Assembly: GCA_950295325.1 (NCBI GenBank) | Contig: OX485808.1 | Coordinates: 36,357,180-36,414,526 of the forward strand | DNA: 57,347 nt | Origin: Polytrichum commune | Taxonomy: Eukaryota > Streptophyta > Polytrichopsida > Polytrichales > Polytrichaceae | Direction of reading: 5' to 3' | Shown: in pieces, positions 10,694-22,600 of the stretch | Layout: each line of letters opens with the position of its first letter | Position numbering within the stretch: position 1 is the stretch's first letter | Position numbers and translations under genes: made by a program | The notes under the pieces: model-generated | The model's input: the letters and a program-made list of their open reading frames with translations, nothing else | Databases searched by the model: none | Told to the model about the DNA's origin: nothing

Positions 10694-11392
10694 CGGACAA
10701 CGGATTTACAAGAGCACAATGACGTACAATAGGAAACCATGTGCAGCATAGTTTTTGGAAGTTGAGTACGATGCCCTAATCCTGGAAGCATATTCGAAGT
10801 CCAGAGTCACTACAGAAAGGAGGAATAATGGCAGGTATCCTTTCTCTTGTATTTTTTGCAAGGAAATACATAAGGATAAAAATATGACATCTTACCATAG
10901 GATGTTTAACCTATGTAAGGTTTATAAAGAACCCGCTGCGTTGAAGATGTATCCGACGTGGGAGAAGAGCGACCACGCCGAGCTAAACAGGGTTGCGAAG
11001 AAGTACGGAAAAGTGTTTGCGTTGAACGTGCCCCCAAAGCCCTCTGGTTTAGCGAAAAGGAAAGCAAATGATATCCTTCAGTCATCCCCTTCAAAGCGCC
11101 GCCAAATCCCCGCGTCTCTTGCCCTTAATCCACGAGTTGAGGGTCCGTGCAAGATATCACGATCTAGGGTGAGTCCTAAAGCCATGCATGTGAAATTCTA
11201 GGAAACAAAATCTGAAGAGGTGTCCGAGGACAGTGACGAGCACATGGAGGATTGCTCTCGGGAATAGTTGCAGGATCGGACGGAGAAATATGAGAGCGAC
11301 AACGACACACCACCTGACACTGCCCCACATTCGTGCGACATCCGATCAAGTTCTCCGGAGACAGTGTCTGAGGAAGAACACTATATTCGTTA

Positions 11393-11915
11393 AATTGAGA
11401 TTTTTTGGGCATTTTGAGACATTCACAAAAATAAGAACAAGGATAAATGGAACACATATTGGAGAAAGTTGTAAGATGCGAACACTTTGAAGCGGGTGTT
11501 TAGAACAAGATCCCCATTAATAACTCATATTTGGGATTGTTTAGGGTGGGCAATCCAAACCTTAGGCCAAGTTGAAGGGGAAATCTTAAAACATTCATAT
11601 TATTGCACAAAAACTTGTATGAATATGGTTTAGGTAGGGCAATCCAAACCATAGATCATATTGAAGGGGAAATATGTGAACCAATATAATATAACATACA
11701 AAATATTCCAAACTCATATTTGTGATGGTTTAGGTAGGGCAATCCAAACCTTAGACCATATGGAAGGGGAAATCATGTGACACTTATATTATTGCAAAAA
11801 AAAACATACAAAGTGTGGCATGTAAAATGCATAGCATGCTAACACCACACATCCATTGGATAGTGCGACCCAAAATGTTCTTGCCTATGGCCCACAACCC
11901 TACGCCTACTATGGC
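11393..11915. other. convergent intergenic region between G1 and the minus-strand genes
   Basis: It contains three tandem units of about 95 bp (about 11540-11805) sharing TTTAGGTAGGGCAATCCAAA and GAAGGGGAAAT. No coding sequence is seen. The 3' ends of genes on both strands should lie here. Confidence 0.6.
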
Positions 11916-12732
11916 CTATCTAGCCTCGGAGACTACCTCTTTTTCTTTTGCTTTTTTTTCTTTTTTTTCTTTTTCTTTTTTTTCTTTTTCTTTTGCCTCT
12001 TTTTCTTTTGCTGCGGCTTCTTTTGCTCGCATTGCTTCAACATTCCTGAAAATCTCCGCCCCGCGACTATAGCCATTCTTGGGGTGACCGCCATCAAAAA
12101 CACATTTTGGATTCCGTCGGCCGCCGGAATTATACGACGAAGAATTCAAATACGATGAAGTGGACTGTCTTGCATTTCTGGTCATGGAGTAGAAACGCTC
12201 CAACTCGACGGACGCACTAGCCCGCATAGGTTTACGGGTGGGAGCAACCTGCAACGCGTCAATGCAAGAACACACGTGTTAGTTTAGGGAGGAAGACCCA
12301 AACGTGTCACGCGTTCATTTTTTAAGTGCCGGATGATTGTAATGCGCGGTTAACCATGTTTGGGGGGGGGGGGTTCACCTTGTCACCGGGGGCGTTCCCG
12401 TCGGAGTCGGCGAGGAGGGGCAATGCGTCCCGCAAAGGAATAGGAAGGGTGCCACTCTTCGTAGGCCGAGCGTCCATCCGCAGCCGCCGTTGAGGTGTAC
12501 TACTGCCGCCGGGCCGAGACGGGGACGTCCGGACGCATTTGCGATTTATGCCCTTGAGCGGCGACGGGGACGGAGATGGCCGGAAGATTTGCTTGGGTGG
12601 GGGGCTATCGACGACGCCGGCGTCGATAGGCTCCTTGGAGTAGTCGATGGTGGACGCGGCATCGTAGACGGTCTCGTAGAAGAAGCTCCCCAAGTTTGAT
12701 TCGCTGACGATCTCAATCGAGGGCTCCAAACG
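11916..12732 (-). CDS. two exons of an unresolved minus-strand gene
   Basis: One exon (12732-12379, 118 codons) lies between acceptor CAG and donor GTGAAC. It encodes an acidic start (YETVYDAAST) and a Ser/Pro-rich basic segment (RPSPSPSPLKG). The second (12248-11916) starts after a TTGCAG acceptor, encodes 110 residues and ends in a Lys/Glu-rich tail (about 40 residues of KEKEKK type) before EVVSEAR and a stop. Both exons are phase 0 and open. They follow the HAD exon of G2, but that exon ends in a stop and has no good phase-0 donor. They may therefore be a separate gene whose 5' end I cannot find, or an alternative 3' end of G2. Confidence 0.45.
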
Positions 12733-12843
12733 CTGGCGCAAAAAAGGAAACAAAACAAAACCCAAGGGGAGGGGGGAGCATGTGAAAATCGATATACAAT
12801 TGAGGCATAATATATCACACACAATGGCACACCATGTAGTATC

Positions 12844-13656
12844 TCAAATGAGTTTATTATATTTCGCGTGAGCGTACAACTCTCTGTACATATAGTCCTT
12901 CGGATCCATGTATCTTTCGCCTATCGGATTACAACTAAGGAACCGGGGCACGGGTAGTCCGCTCCCCACGAGCGTTTGAATGTACTTAAGTAGGTCTAAC
13001 AAAAAGCGGTCTCGGACCTTCTCGACCGTCCACGTGGGGCAAACTATGAAGTTCGAGGTCGGGTTCAAAATGTTTTTGGAAGCGCTGTCGTCCACCATCA
13101 ACGTGTTGTCACGGGTGGGGCGAACGTCGTAGGGACAGCCGACCATGGTCGGACGCTGGTCCCATACGACTGGCTTCAAGACCTTAAGAAATTGGTTTAC
13201 GGCGGGGTTGTTGGGCTTTTTCACAACCCTGCCCTCGGGGGTGTATAACGTTCTACAAGAGTCCTGTCCTAGGACCAAGCACGGGGGTTGGAGTCCCTTG
13301 AAGATGAACTCCACGACGGCCTGGGTGTTCTCGGACTTCATGGAGCTCCACACGATCACCCACCATTTGGATAGGGCGACCTGCAGGAAGCGCCGAAGCC
13401 ACGGGCGGAGGTACACTAGCTTGCTTTTGATGTACGCGGGGGGACCATCGTAGTTGGCGTCCTCGGGCTTGCAGAAAGGCACCGTGGGGACCCTCGGACA
13501 ATGCACGCACTGGACAAGGACCCCGTTGAGGTCTAGCACCAGGAACCGGGTCTTGGGAGGCGAAGGTGGCGAGGGCAAAATCGGGGGGACCACCGCGCTG
13601 TCCTCCACACTCCTCGGAGAGGATCGGTGGGGAGCTGCGACGCTATGCTCCGAACC
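12844..13656 (-). CDS. G2 exon 4: NIF/FCP1-type HAD domain
   Basis: The exon follows a pyrimidine-rich acceptor ending GCCGCAG and is open for 270 residues. Features of the NLI-interacting-factor/FCP1 branch of HAD phosphatases are visible: FLVLDLNGVLV (nucleophile Asp kept, second Asp of DxD replaced by Asn), LRPWLRRFL, VIVWSSM, CLVLGQDSCR and TLMVDDSASKNI (metal-binding Asp pair). The domain has roughly the usual length for the family, about 180-200 residues. The D-to-N change makes normal phosphatase activity uncertain. It could be the C-terminal part of G2, as the phase suggests, or a separate gene. Confidence 0.7.
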   Translation of the reverse strand, partial: GSEHSVAAPHRSSPRSVEDSAVVPPILPSPPSPPKTRFLVLDLNGVLVQCVHCPRVPTVPFCKPEDANYDGPPAYIKSKLVYLRPWLRRFLQVALSKWWVIVWSSMKSENTQAVVEFIFKGLQPPCLVLGQDSCRTLYTPEGRVVKKPNNPAVNQFLKVLKPVVWDQRPTMVGCPYDVRPTRDNTLMVDDSASKNILNPTSNFIVCPTWTVEKVRDRFLLDLLKYIQTLVGSGLPVPRFLSCNPIGERYMDPKDYMYRELYAHAKYNKLI

Positions 13657-16600
13657 CTGCGGCGACGAGCGAGAGAAGGCGGACGAGGACTATGTTATGC
13701 TATGTCCATCTCAAGCAGAACGGAAATTTTGTGCAAACACAAGAAGAATTGGACCATTGGTGGCAACAAAAACATACAAGGGGAACAACATACATTGGGA
13801 CACGGATGCAAACATATGGGCGCCAAAAATAATAATTTTATTTTTACAAATATCTATGTACAATTTGATTGGGGGGGGGGGACCGCGGTGAACGAGGGCA
13901 TTCACACTATCCTAATTCTACATCTACAAAATTGGTTGCGCGCCGCCAAGGTCGAGCATAGTCGAGTGCAGGTGAGACGAAGGGGATCGCGGGGGGGCAC
14001 GTTGGGGGGGGGGGAGCAAGTGTAGAGCATGGGGGGCAAGGGGTGTGCATTTCCTCCTAGCAAGGGGGACACGACCACGCCAACAAGACAATGACCCAGC
14101 AAGTTTGGGTCGGTCGACCCAAACTGGGGAGGGCTCAGTGTATTACCTCGCCCTGGTCATGTCTCGACGATGTGGAAGCCTCCACCGTCCCCGCTGCCCC
14201 GCCTCTCTCGCCACCGCCTTCTCCGACGACGTCAGGAACCTTCTCCTGCAAACGATCGGCATCAGGCCCTTGTCCTAAACCAATCTCCGCATGTGCATCA
14301 TGCATGGGTTCATCGATTTGGTTAGGAGTAGAGGTATCACCAGGCCCTTGCAAGCCTTTGTGAACCCTTTGAGTGGTCCACCACTCTGCGGGATCACTTT
14401 TAGTTAGAATGTTAGCATTAAAAGTTAGAATTGATAGGGAATTTAGGGAAAATTAGTTCATTTAGCATTTAGCCTAGAAGAAGGAAGGTCAAAATGAAAC
14501 TAAGTAGTGGTAGAAGATAGCAAAGTAGAAAAAATGTGCTAGCTAGTAAAAACAACTAGCTAAGCAAATATTAGTAGATGCTAGCTATTAAGCAATTGTT
14601 AGTAGATGCTAGCTAAGCAAGTGTTAGTTTATTAGTTAGTGTGAGGCACACAAGGCTATTGGAGGTGTTTTACGTAAGAAGATAAAATCGGCGTGAAGAA
14701 TTTTGAAGACAAAAAAGAAAGAGAGCAAGGGGGATACTTGCCCACTTGCCCCCTTGCCAACTCGATGGCGGAAAAATTAGAAAGATTTCTAAAGGTTTTT
14801 TGTCGGAGCCACCTCGGCGAGAGGGTGGCAACCTCAACCGGGAAAACCCCCGAGCCAAAATTTTGGGAAAGGGTTTGAAAAATGGATCCCGTGGAGGAGG
14901 GGTCCAACCCTTTTGTGAGAGGGTTTAAAAACCCCTCCTTCCACCTTGTAGCTCTCTCTCTTTCTCTAGTTTTTGGGCGAAGCCCTGCTTCAATGTAGTT
15001 AGGAAAAAATCCTTTAGCATGTATTCTCAATGGTCTAAAAGAAAGGCTTGAGAACCTCCTCTACTCTCTCTCTCCTAGTTAGGTTGTGTGTTTATTAACA
15101 CACCAACAAAATTATTCCTTCTTTTGTAAGAGGTAGGTTGGATGGTAGAGTTTTGAGTAGAGGCATTATAGACCTCATCTGCCAATGCCCTGAAGGCTTA
15201 GTTCAGAAGCTAGGAAAAGATACTTATCATTTTTCTCTTAGAGAGATTTCCTATAGCTATCCATATCCGTTTCCCATTTGTGATTTGGTTAAGATGACAA
15301 TTAGTTATGAATTTTCAAAGATGGAGTAGAAAAACTGGGTGGTCTTGTGGGTAGCGGCTGCTGGATCAGACCTGCGAGCCCAATAGGAATTTTAATTCCA
15401 AGAAGTTATTTTTTTTCCAAGTAGAACTTTTGTGTAGCTTTCCAAAATGGCTTAGAACATTTGATTTGAGCATGATTTGAATTAGATATGAATTGTGCAA
15501 GATGGGACACATAGTTTGAGAACTTTTGGTTGACTGCTGCATTACAGAGGACCTGCTGGGTTCACTTCGGCTTACCTTTCTAATCACATATTTTTATCAA
15601 ATACATCTTTTTAATATCTCTCCAGGGTCATATAGAACGTTTGATTTGACTAAGATTTGAATTAGATATGAATTGTTGAAGGCGAGATACATAGTTTAAG
15701 CCTTCTTGATTGACTGCTGTGTTACAAGGAGTCCGCTGAATTTCTATTAGCTTAACCTGCTGATGTCATAATTTTTTCTAGTTAGAGCTTGTTCATAGCT
15801 TTCCAATGGTATAAGGAAAGCCTAGATCCAAGTAGTAAGGAATGTGCTATGAATTTTTGAAGTTAGAAGGTAGATAGGTGGGTTGGAAGGGTCGGTTGAA
15901 TCGACCTCACACTTCCAACCCTCATAACTTTTGCATTTCTTATCCGATTAGAGTGATTTTTAGATCATTGGAAAGATAATTTGGTGCACTAAGTATAAAA
16001 ATTATGCTTAGGATTAAATTACAGGGCAGAATAACACTTTATATTTTAATTGTTAACTAAGATACGCTTACTACCAAACTAGTTACAAAGAAGGAGGCAA
16101 GGTCGACGCTCGGAAAGTGGAGCAAGGAAGGAGGTAGCGGCTCGGCCTACATCAAGCCCAAATCAACCGAGGAAAATTGAGGTAAATTAACTAACCTTAA
16201 GCCTTCCATTTAGGATTGGAGGGAGCACGGCTAAGGTACGCATCTCTAAACCCACTCACCTATCTCGTAAGGTCAAGTGGCTTAACCACTTGACCGCCAA
16301 GGGAGTACCCAATTCCATTGTTTTCGGGGCCCTTGGTATGTTTTGTGGTAGTAGCTTCATTTATTAGCAAGTTTCGTATGTGGTAAGTCGGATTAATCAC
16401 CGACACGACCACTCTGAATGTTGTTGGTGGAAAGGTGGGGTTAATGACCCGCGAATCCACTATTATGTTGTTGGCCCCATAAATTGGGAGTAATGGCCCC
16501 AATTTATGAAGATTGCGCAACAGGTTGAACCTACAGGTCGCCCGTCACCCTGGTCCCATTGAGTTGCATTTCGTGGTCTATCCAGTGTAAACACATTTAA

Positions 16601-19600
16601 CAATCAAAACATACAAAATAAATCGTAAACCCTTGTTGGCAAGAGACCCGAGGTAAGGGGTGATGCCTAATATGTTAATGTAGTAAGTTAGGACGTGCAA
16701 ACAAAAGTAAGTAATTAAGAAGGAATTTGTGTGAAGGGTGGGACTTAGGCCAAGTTCCCCCGCTTAGAAAACTAAATAGAAATAAATAAAGAAATAGGAA
16801 GAATTGAATGGTCCATCAAATTGTCGTTATTCCGTTCGTTGAGTTGGGGTGGTATGAGTCACACCCGGTTGGGTGTATCAGAACCATCCCAATTCACAAA
16901 TTAGGATTGCCTTGGTTTCAAGGCTGGTGCGTCTGCGCGTAGAATAGGTTGTAGGTTAAGGTTAGAACTATATATGAAATTGGTTAGTGGAGTTTAAAGC
17001 CACACTAGTAAAAAACTAAGGCCTAACCTTCGGAGGTACTACGACGCATATTTAATTTCCCTTAAAAATCTAACTACTCACGTTATACACCTATCATCCG
17101 GGTTCGGCTTGGGCGCCTGCAAATGCAGGCCACCTTCACCGAAGGGCTTGTGTGATACTTTTAGGCTCCCTCGAAAGGGGGTGGCCCAAAAGTACCACAT
17201 AATTGGTGCGTCCGCCGGGAGGGTGGATGCCCCTGCCATGCTCGGATGATATTTCTTTGAGTACTTATACGTTTAGACTAAGAGAAGAAGAGTTTAGTCC
17301 AATAGAAATTAGTCATACGTCATGGGCCACGTGTGCTATGGTTAGTACTAGGGGACGATCGTACGACATCCCAACAACAACAACCGCATCTGCATCGGAG
17401 GCAACACCAGGTAAGAGGTCGAAGAACGAACCACCAAAACCCGAAAAGACTAAGGAAAATAAATATCAAGGTCTAGGTCCAGAGTCCGTGCGCGAGAGGG
17501 AGAAATCCCCCACCCCACAAAGTCCGGTTAGGGTGGCACGACCCCAACTCATGGCGAATCCTTTGGATGCAATGATGGCTCCTAGAGGGCCTCCCATTGT
17601 AATGCCACAAGCATTAGCGCCAAGGGCAATGCCGAGTTATTTTCCGAAGTTCGGTGGCCTCCCGCATGAGGATCCTTTAACCCACATTGAACGATATATT
17701 GAGGTAATGTTGGCCAACGTGATAGCCGAAGACACGTACAAACTTGTTTGGTTTTCTACTACGCTAGAGGGTATAGCGTATGAGTGGTACCGATCCCACG
17801 ATGAGGGGACATTTAGGGACTGGCGGGCATTGCAGACGGCATTCCTTAGACAATTTAGACCGGAAATGGGCCAACAAAGCGCACTCGTGGCGTTAACGAA
17901 CATGCGGCAAGGCCCATCCGAGGGTATTACGTCATACATCCGACGGTTCGAGACGGTGGTAACTCGTTATGTAGGAACCCTTCTCACAAATGACACGATT
18001 AAATTCTACTTCATACAAGGGTTCAACAAACAAGGTACAATCCGAGAAATTCTTAACTCCAACCCTCAGGATTTGGAAGAAGCTAAAGACGAGGCTAGGA
18101 GGATCGAAGGTGTAGACAAACAAAATGAGCGGATGTGGAATTGCACTATTGCACCTGTGCCAGCCTTCCTACCCACAACCTACATTCCTCCCGAGCAGAG
18201 TAAGCCTTCTCAGCTGGAGCCATCCCGACCGGATGCATACGCAGTCCACCGAGCGGCCCCGGTTCCTTTGGCTACGAGGCCACCCCCTGAGCTCTTAGCA
18301 CTCCCTAGCCCTCCGAGCCACACCACGATCGAGGAGCTAGAACTTAGAGTTAAGAAGGCCAACGATGAGTTGAGGAGCGATGTCATGCAGTCGCTCAAGA
18401 CCCTCACAGAGCAGCTAACAATGGCAATCACGTCTAGGCCCTTAGCACAACCAGTTCCGCCGGCCTCGGAGGCAGGTAATTATGGCACCAACATTTGGTG
18501 TCGTAATTGCAACAAACCTGGCCACAGTAATCAATTTTGCACAGAGCCTAGGTTCACAGGTAACCTAGTAGCCCCACCCCCCCGTCCACAACAAGGCCAC
18601 TCCCAGACTCAAGCCCGGAACAACGGTAAAGGAGTTTGTCCCACTTGCGGCAAGGTTCACATTTTGGAGCCAGGTAAGTGTTGGATCGAGACGAGGGTGG
18701 TCTGCAACCATTGTGGGGGTAATCACCCGGTCGATAATTGTCGTAGGATTCTCGCGGAGCGACCCTCCCATTACTCTCAGCTGAATCAACAACTTCCGGC
18801 ATTCTTCTATGATAGGAATCAACAGAACCAAGGAGGAATGTCGGTTAATTATCACCAAGGTAACCCACAAAGCAATGGCCAACAAAATTACGGTCCACCC
18901 AACCACCAAAACCAAGGTAATAGGGGGAACAACTATCAAGGTCCACAAAATTTGTACCCTCAAAACCCCCCAGCCGATGGTAGGCAAGCCGACTCGAACT
19001 TGGTAGGAATGGTAAGCCAACAGTATGTCCCTCAGATGGGCCGGAACCAACCGAATAGGTTCAACAATGGACCCCAAGTTGCACAACAAGGTAATACCTT
19101 CAATAACTCCCCTAATGAAGGCAACCCATTCTATGGGTACCAAATGAACCAAGGTCAGGCTTATGGTCTTAACGGTCAGTATACCGACAACCCTCCTCAA
19201 CATCTTATGGGAAGTGGACAGTATACTAACCAACAGTGGGCGCAAAACGGAAATGGGCCTCCAACATCCCAAGGTCCCCTTAACCTTGGTCATGCACAAA
19301 CCCAAGACGCGAGGTTCATTGATAACAATAGGGCGAGCACAAGTTGTTCAGCTCCATTCCTTCCTATCCCAAATGATAGTCATAGCAACTTCATCTCTCA
19401 CGAGCTAGCCGATTCTTCTTTACGGGCTATCCTGGTTCCCCCTAAAAAACTAAAGCAGAAAATAGACGTGGCAGTGGTCACTAGGGCTCAGAAGAGGGCA
19501 CAAACCGTGATGGGTGAAGGTTCCGAGAAGTCGAATGAGTCTGAAAAGTCACCAAAATTCGCAGAACTTCCAGAGTTCTTGCAGAACGCAGCCCTTAAGG

Positions 19601-22600
19601 CTAAGGTTCCCACAACTTCCCTAGAGCCTAACCCTGATGACGAACCGGTAGAGGAACCATTACTGGAGGAAGAGGAAGACCTCTTCCGATTTGTGGATAG
19701 ACGAGACACATGGGGCAATGGCCTGCCCGCTAACTTCCCACCGAAACCCCGGCCTAGTCGCGCCTTTAACCCGGCCGAGGACTACGACCTTTGGTCAGAC
19801 CTTTGTAGCCTACGAGCCAACATTTCTTTGGCACAACTAATTCAAGTAGCTCCCACCTTAAGAAAGGAATTCAAGGAAGGAGCCACCCAGGTTAGGAAGG
19901 CTAAAATCCCAACGATGGCAGTTGAGGTCCGAAGAACCCCCCTAGGGGACGAAGGACCAATCGAGGTGGAGGTTGAGATTATGGACAAAATAATCCCGCA
20001 CACCCTGGTTGATGGGGGTAGTGGGATCAATATTATGCCACTCTCAACGTTGGAAAAACTTGGCCTCGAGCTCACTGGCCCTTCACCCTTTGTTATCAAT
20101 GTCGCGGACCAAAGACAAGTCACCCCCCTTGGACAGGTAAAGGATTGCTTGATGAAAGTCGGGGGAGAAGTCTATACGATCACGTTTCAAGTTTTGAGGC
20201 TCCCTGTAACATCCAAAAGTTATCCGATACTTTTAGGTAGAGACTGGCTTCGGAGAGCAAATGCCACAACCGAGTGGTCTACGGGTACCTCCCAAATAAC
20301 ATTTGGGCCCCCTCACAACAGAACAACGACAAGAATTGCACTCCGTAAGCCTTCGACAGAATTCACGGAATCCGACCTACCCAAGTCGAAGCCAGAACCC
20401 AACATAGTTTCGGTAGACTTAGCCAACCAAACATTGGGCACTAAGACCCATCTAGGCCCAGTAAAGGACATGGGTCCTGGCCTCTATGGCTGGGAGGACA
20501 CAGGTGAGTTCACAGCATGGATGGAACTCAACCCGGAAGAAATTCCCAACCACACCCAGGTATATGCGATCACCGCCACCGAGGACACGTCACGTGGACA
20601 CACCGGATTCGTGCTCATAGCCGATGACCTACCGCTTGAGTCAATTTATTCCTTTGAGATTGATGGCACGCAACCTATAGTCCTAGAGGACCTCGTGCTC
20701 GAAGAAGATATTGTTCCATCCTTGCATTTCAAGAACACCTCTACCGGAATTCAGGTAGGCCATGATTTCGCGTCATATCCTTCGGTGCCAAACGATTGGT
20801 ATAAAGGTCCAACCAACCAAATGCCGTTTGCCCTTGTATACGGGATTGAAGCAGTGCTCCCAATCGAGTTGGAGATCCCCTCTTTGCGAATTGCAGTTGA
20901 TTCACGACTTACGGTAGCCGAGTCACTATCAGATAGGTTGCTAATGTTAGAGAGTCTTAGCGAGCGACGACGAGCTAGTGTGCAACATCTCGAGGCGATG
21001 AAACGGAGGCGCAAGGCCGTCTTCAACAAACGACACAAGGTAAGAACTTTGCAACCCGGGACGTCGGTAATGCTCCAAGATGCGAGGAAACTGGAGTTCC
21101 CAGGTAAGTCTCACGCCTTGTGGTTGGGCCCTTTTTGGGTCACGAACGTGTATGACAATAATTCGGTTCAATTGGCTACACTTGATGGCACATATTTCCC
21201 TACGCGAACTAACGGGGGTCGGTGTAAGTTGTATAATGTGTGACAGGTGCAACTAGCGGATTAAATGCGATGTGATACCTTTAGACCCAAAGCAAAGGCG
21301 GAGGGTTTCAAATTCCTGCAATAGGTGCTAGGTTAGAGGTCGGCCCTCCGTGGTCATTGTTTGAAGGAAACCAGTAGGGGGACCTTCTTTCTTCAGCGCC
21401 TGGGAATTGCTCTTGTAGTCCGAACTCTCTGCGAAGAGGAAGGAAGCGGGTTGAAAGTTTTTTCTTCTATAGCTCCAAGTTGCTCCCGCAAGGCGGAGGG
21501 GGTGTCCTAGATAGACACAAACCCAGTCCGGTGGGGGAGTGTGGCGGCTTTGAAGTGTTTTTTGGCTTTAGTATAGTACTATCTTCTTCTTTTCTCTCTC
21601 CTCTTCACATCTTTAAACGGATAAAAGTGCAAGTAATAATAAGAAAAAATAAATAAATGTGTAAGTGGTGGTGTGCATGCAGGTGACCGTGTACCCAGGA
21701 TTGGCGTGCGAGCAAGAGCTGGTGTTCGTAGCGCTCGAACGAGCAGCTCCCCTGATGGCCGACATATGTGAACCCTTTGAGTGGTCCACCACTCTGCGGG
21801 ATCACTTTTAGTTAGAATGTTAGCATTAAAAGTTAGAATTGATAGGGAATTTAGGGAAAATTAGTTCATTTAGCATTTAGCCTAGAAGAAGGAAGGTCAA
21901 AATGAAACTAAGTAGTGGTAGAAGATAGCAAAGTAGAAAAAATGTGCTAGCTAGTAAAAACAACTAGCTAAGCAAATATTAGTAGATGCTAGCTATTAAG
22001 CAATTGTTAGTAGATGCTAGCTAAGCAAGTGTTAGTTTATTAGTTAGTGTGAGGCACACAAGGCTATTGGAGGTGTTTTACGTAAGAAGATAAAATCGGC
22101 GTGAAGAATTTTGAAGACAAAAAAGAAAGAGAGCAAGGGGGATACTTGCCCACTTGCCCCCTTGCCAACTCGATGGCGGAAAAATTAGAAAGATTTCTAA
22201 AGGTTTTTTGTCGGAGCCACCTCGGCGAGAGGGTGGCAACCTCAACCGGGAAAACCCCCGAGCCAAAATTTTGGGAAAGGGTTTGAAAAATGGATCCAGT
22301 GGAGGAGGGGTCCAACCCTTTTGTGAGAGGGTTTAAAAACCCCTCCTTCCACCTTGTAGCTCTCTCTCTTTCTCTAGTTTTTGGGCGAAGCCCTGCTTCA
22401 ATGTAGTTAGGAAAAAATCCTTTAGCATGTATTCTCAATGGTCTAAAAGAAAGGCTTGAGAACCTCCTCTACTCTCTCTCTCCTAGTTAGGTTGTGTGTT
22501 TATTAACACACCAACAAAATTATTCCTTCTTTTGTAAGAGGTAGGTTGGATGGTAGAGTTTTGAGTAGAGGCATTATAGACCTCATCTGCCAATGCCCTG

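Larger units (their letters stand above)
9152..11392 (+). pseudogene. G1: decayed small gene with Cys/His motif
   Basis: Exon 1 (9152-9325) starts ATGGCGACC, encodes 58 residues and ends at a GTGAGC donor. The next part begins near 9970 (FGGQRIYKS) and is interrupted by the 708-bp hAT element at 9986-10693 (TSD CGGACAAC). From 10755 a frame encodes FSCIFCKEIHKDKN...HRMFNLCK, a possible CCHC/C2H2-like zinc site, then a basic segment with KRKAND and PSKRR. In the same frame, after TAG at 11199, an acidic tail (SEEVSEDSDEHMED) runs on with another TAG near 11266 and TAA near 11390. Both TAGs fit CAG-to-TAG change. I do not recognise the family. A DNA-binding accessory protein is a guess from its basic and Cys/His content. 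Confidence 0.45.

Noticed and set aside
11169-11201. A 33-nt GT-AG intron in G1 removing TAG at 11199, and a 30-nt one in the hAT RING gene near 55000
   Set aside because: Both are far below plausible plant intron length. Nonsense mutation in a continuous frame is simpler.
11916-13656. Splicing of the HAD exon of G2 into the exons at 12732 and 12248
   Set aside because: The HAD exon has a stop at 12844-12846 and no good phase-0 donor before it, so the link was left open.
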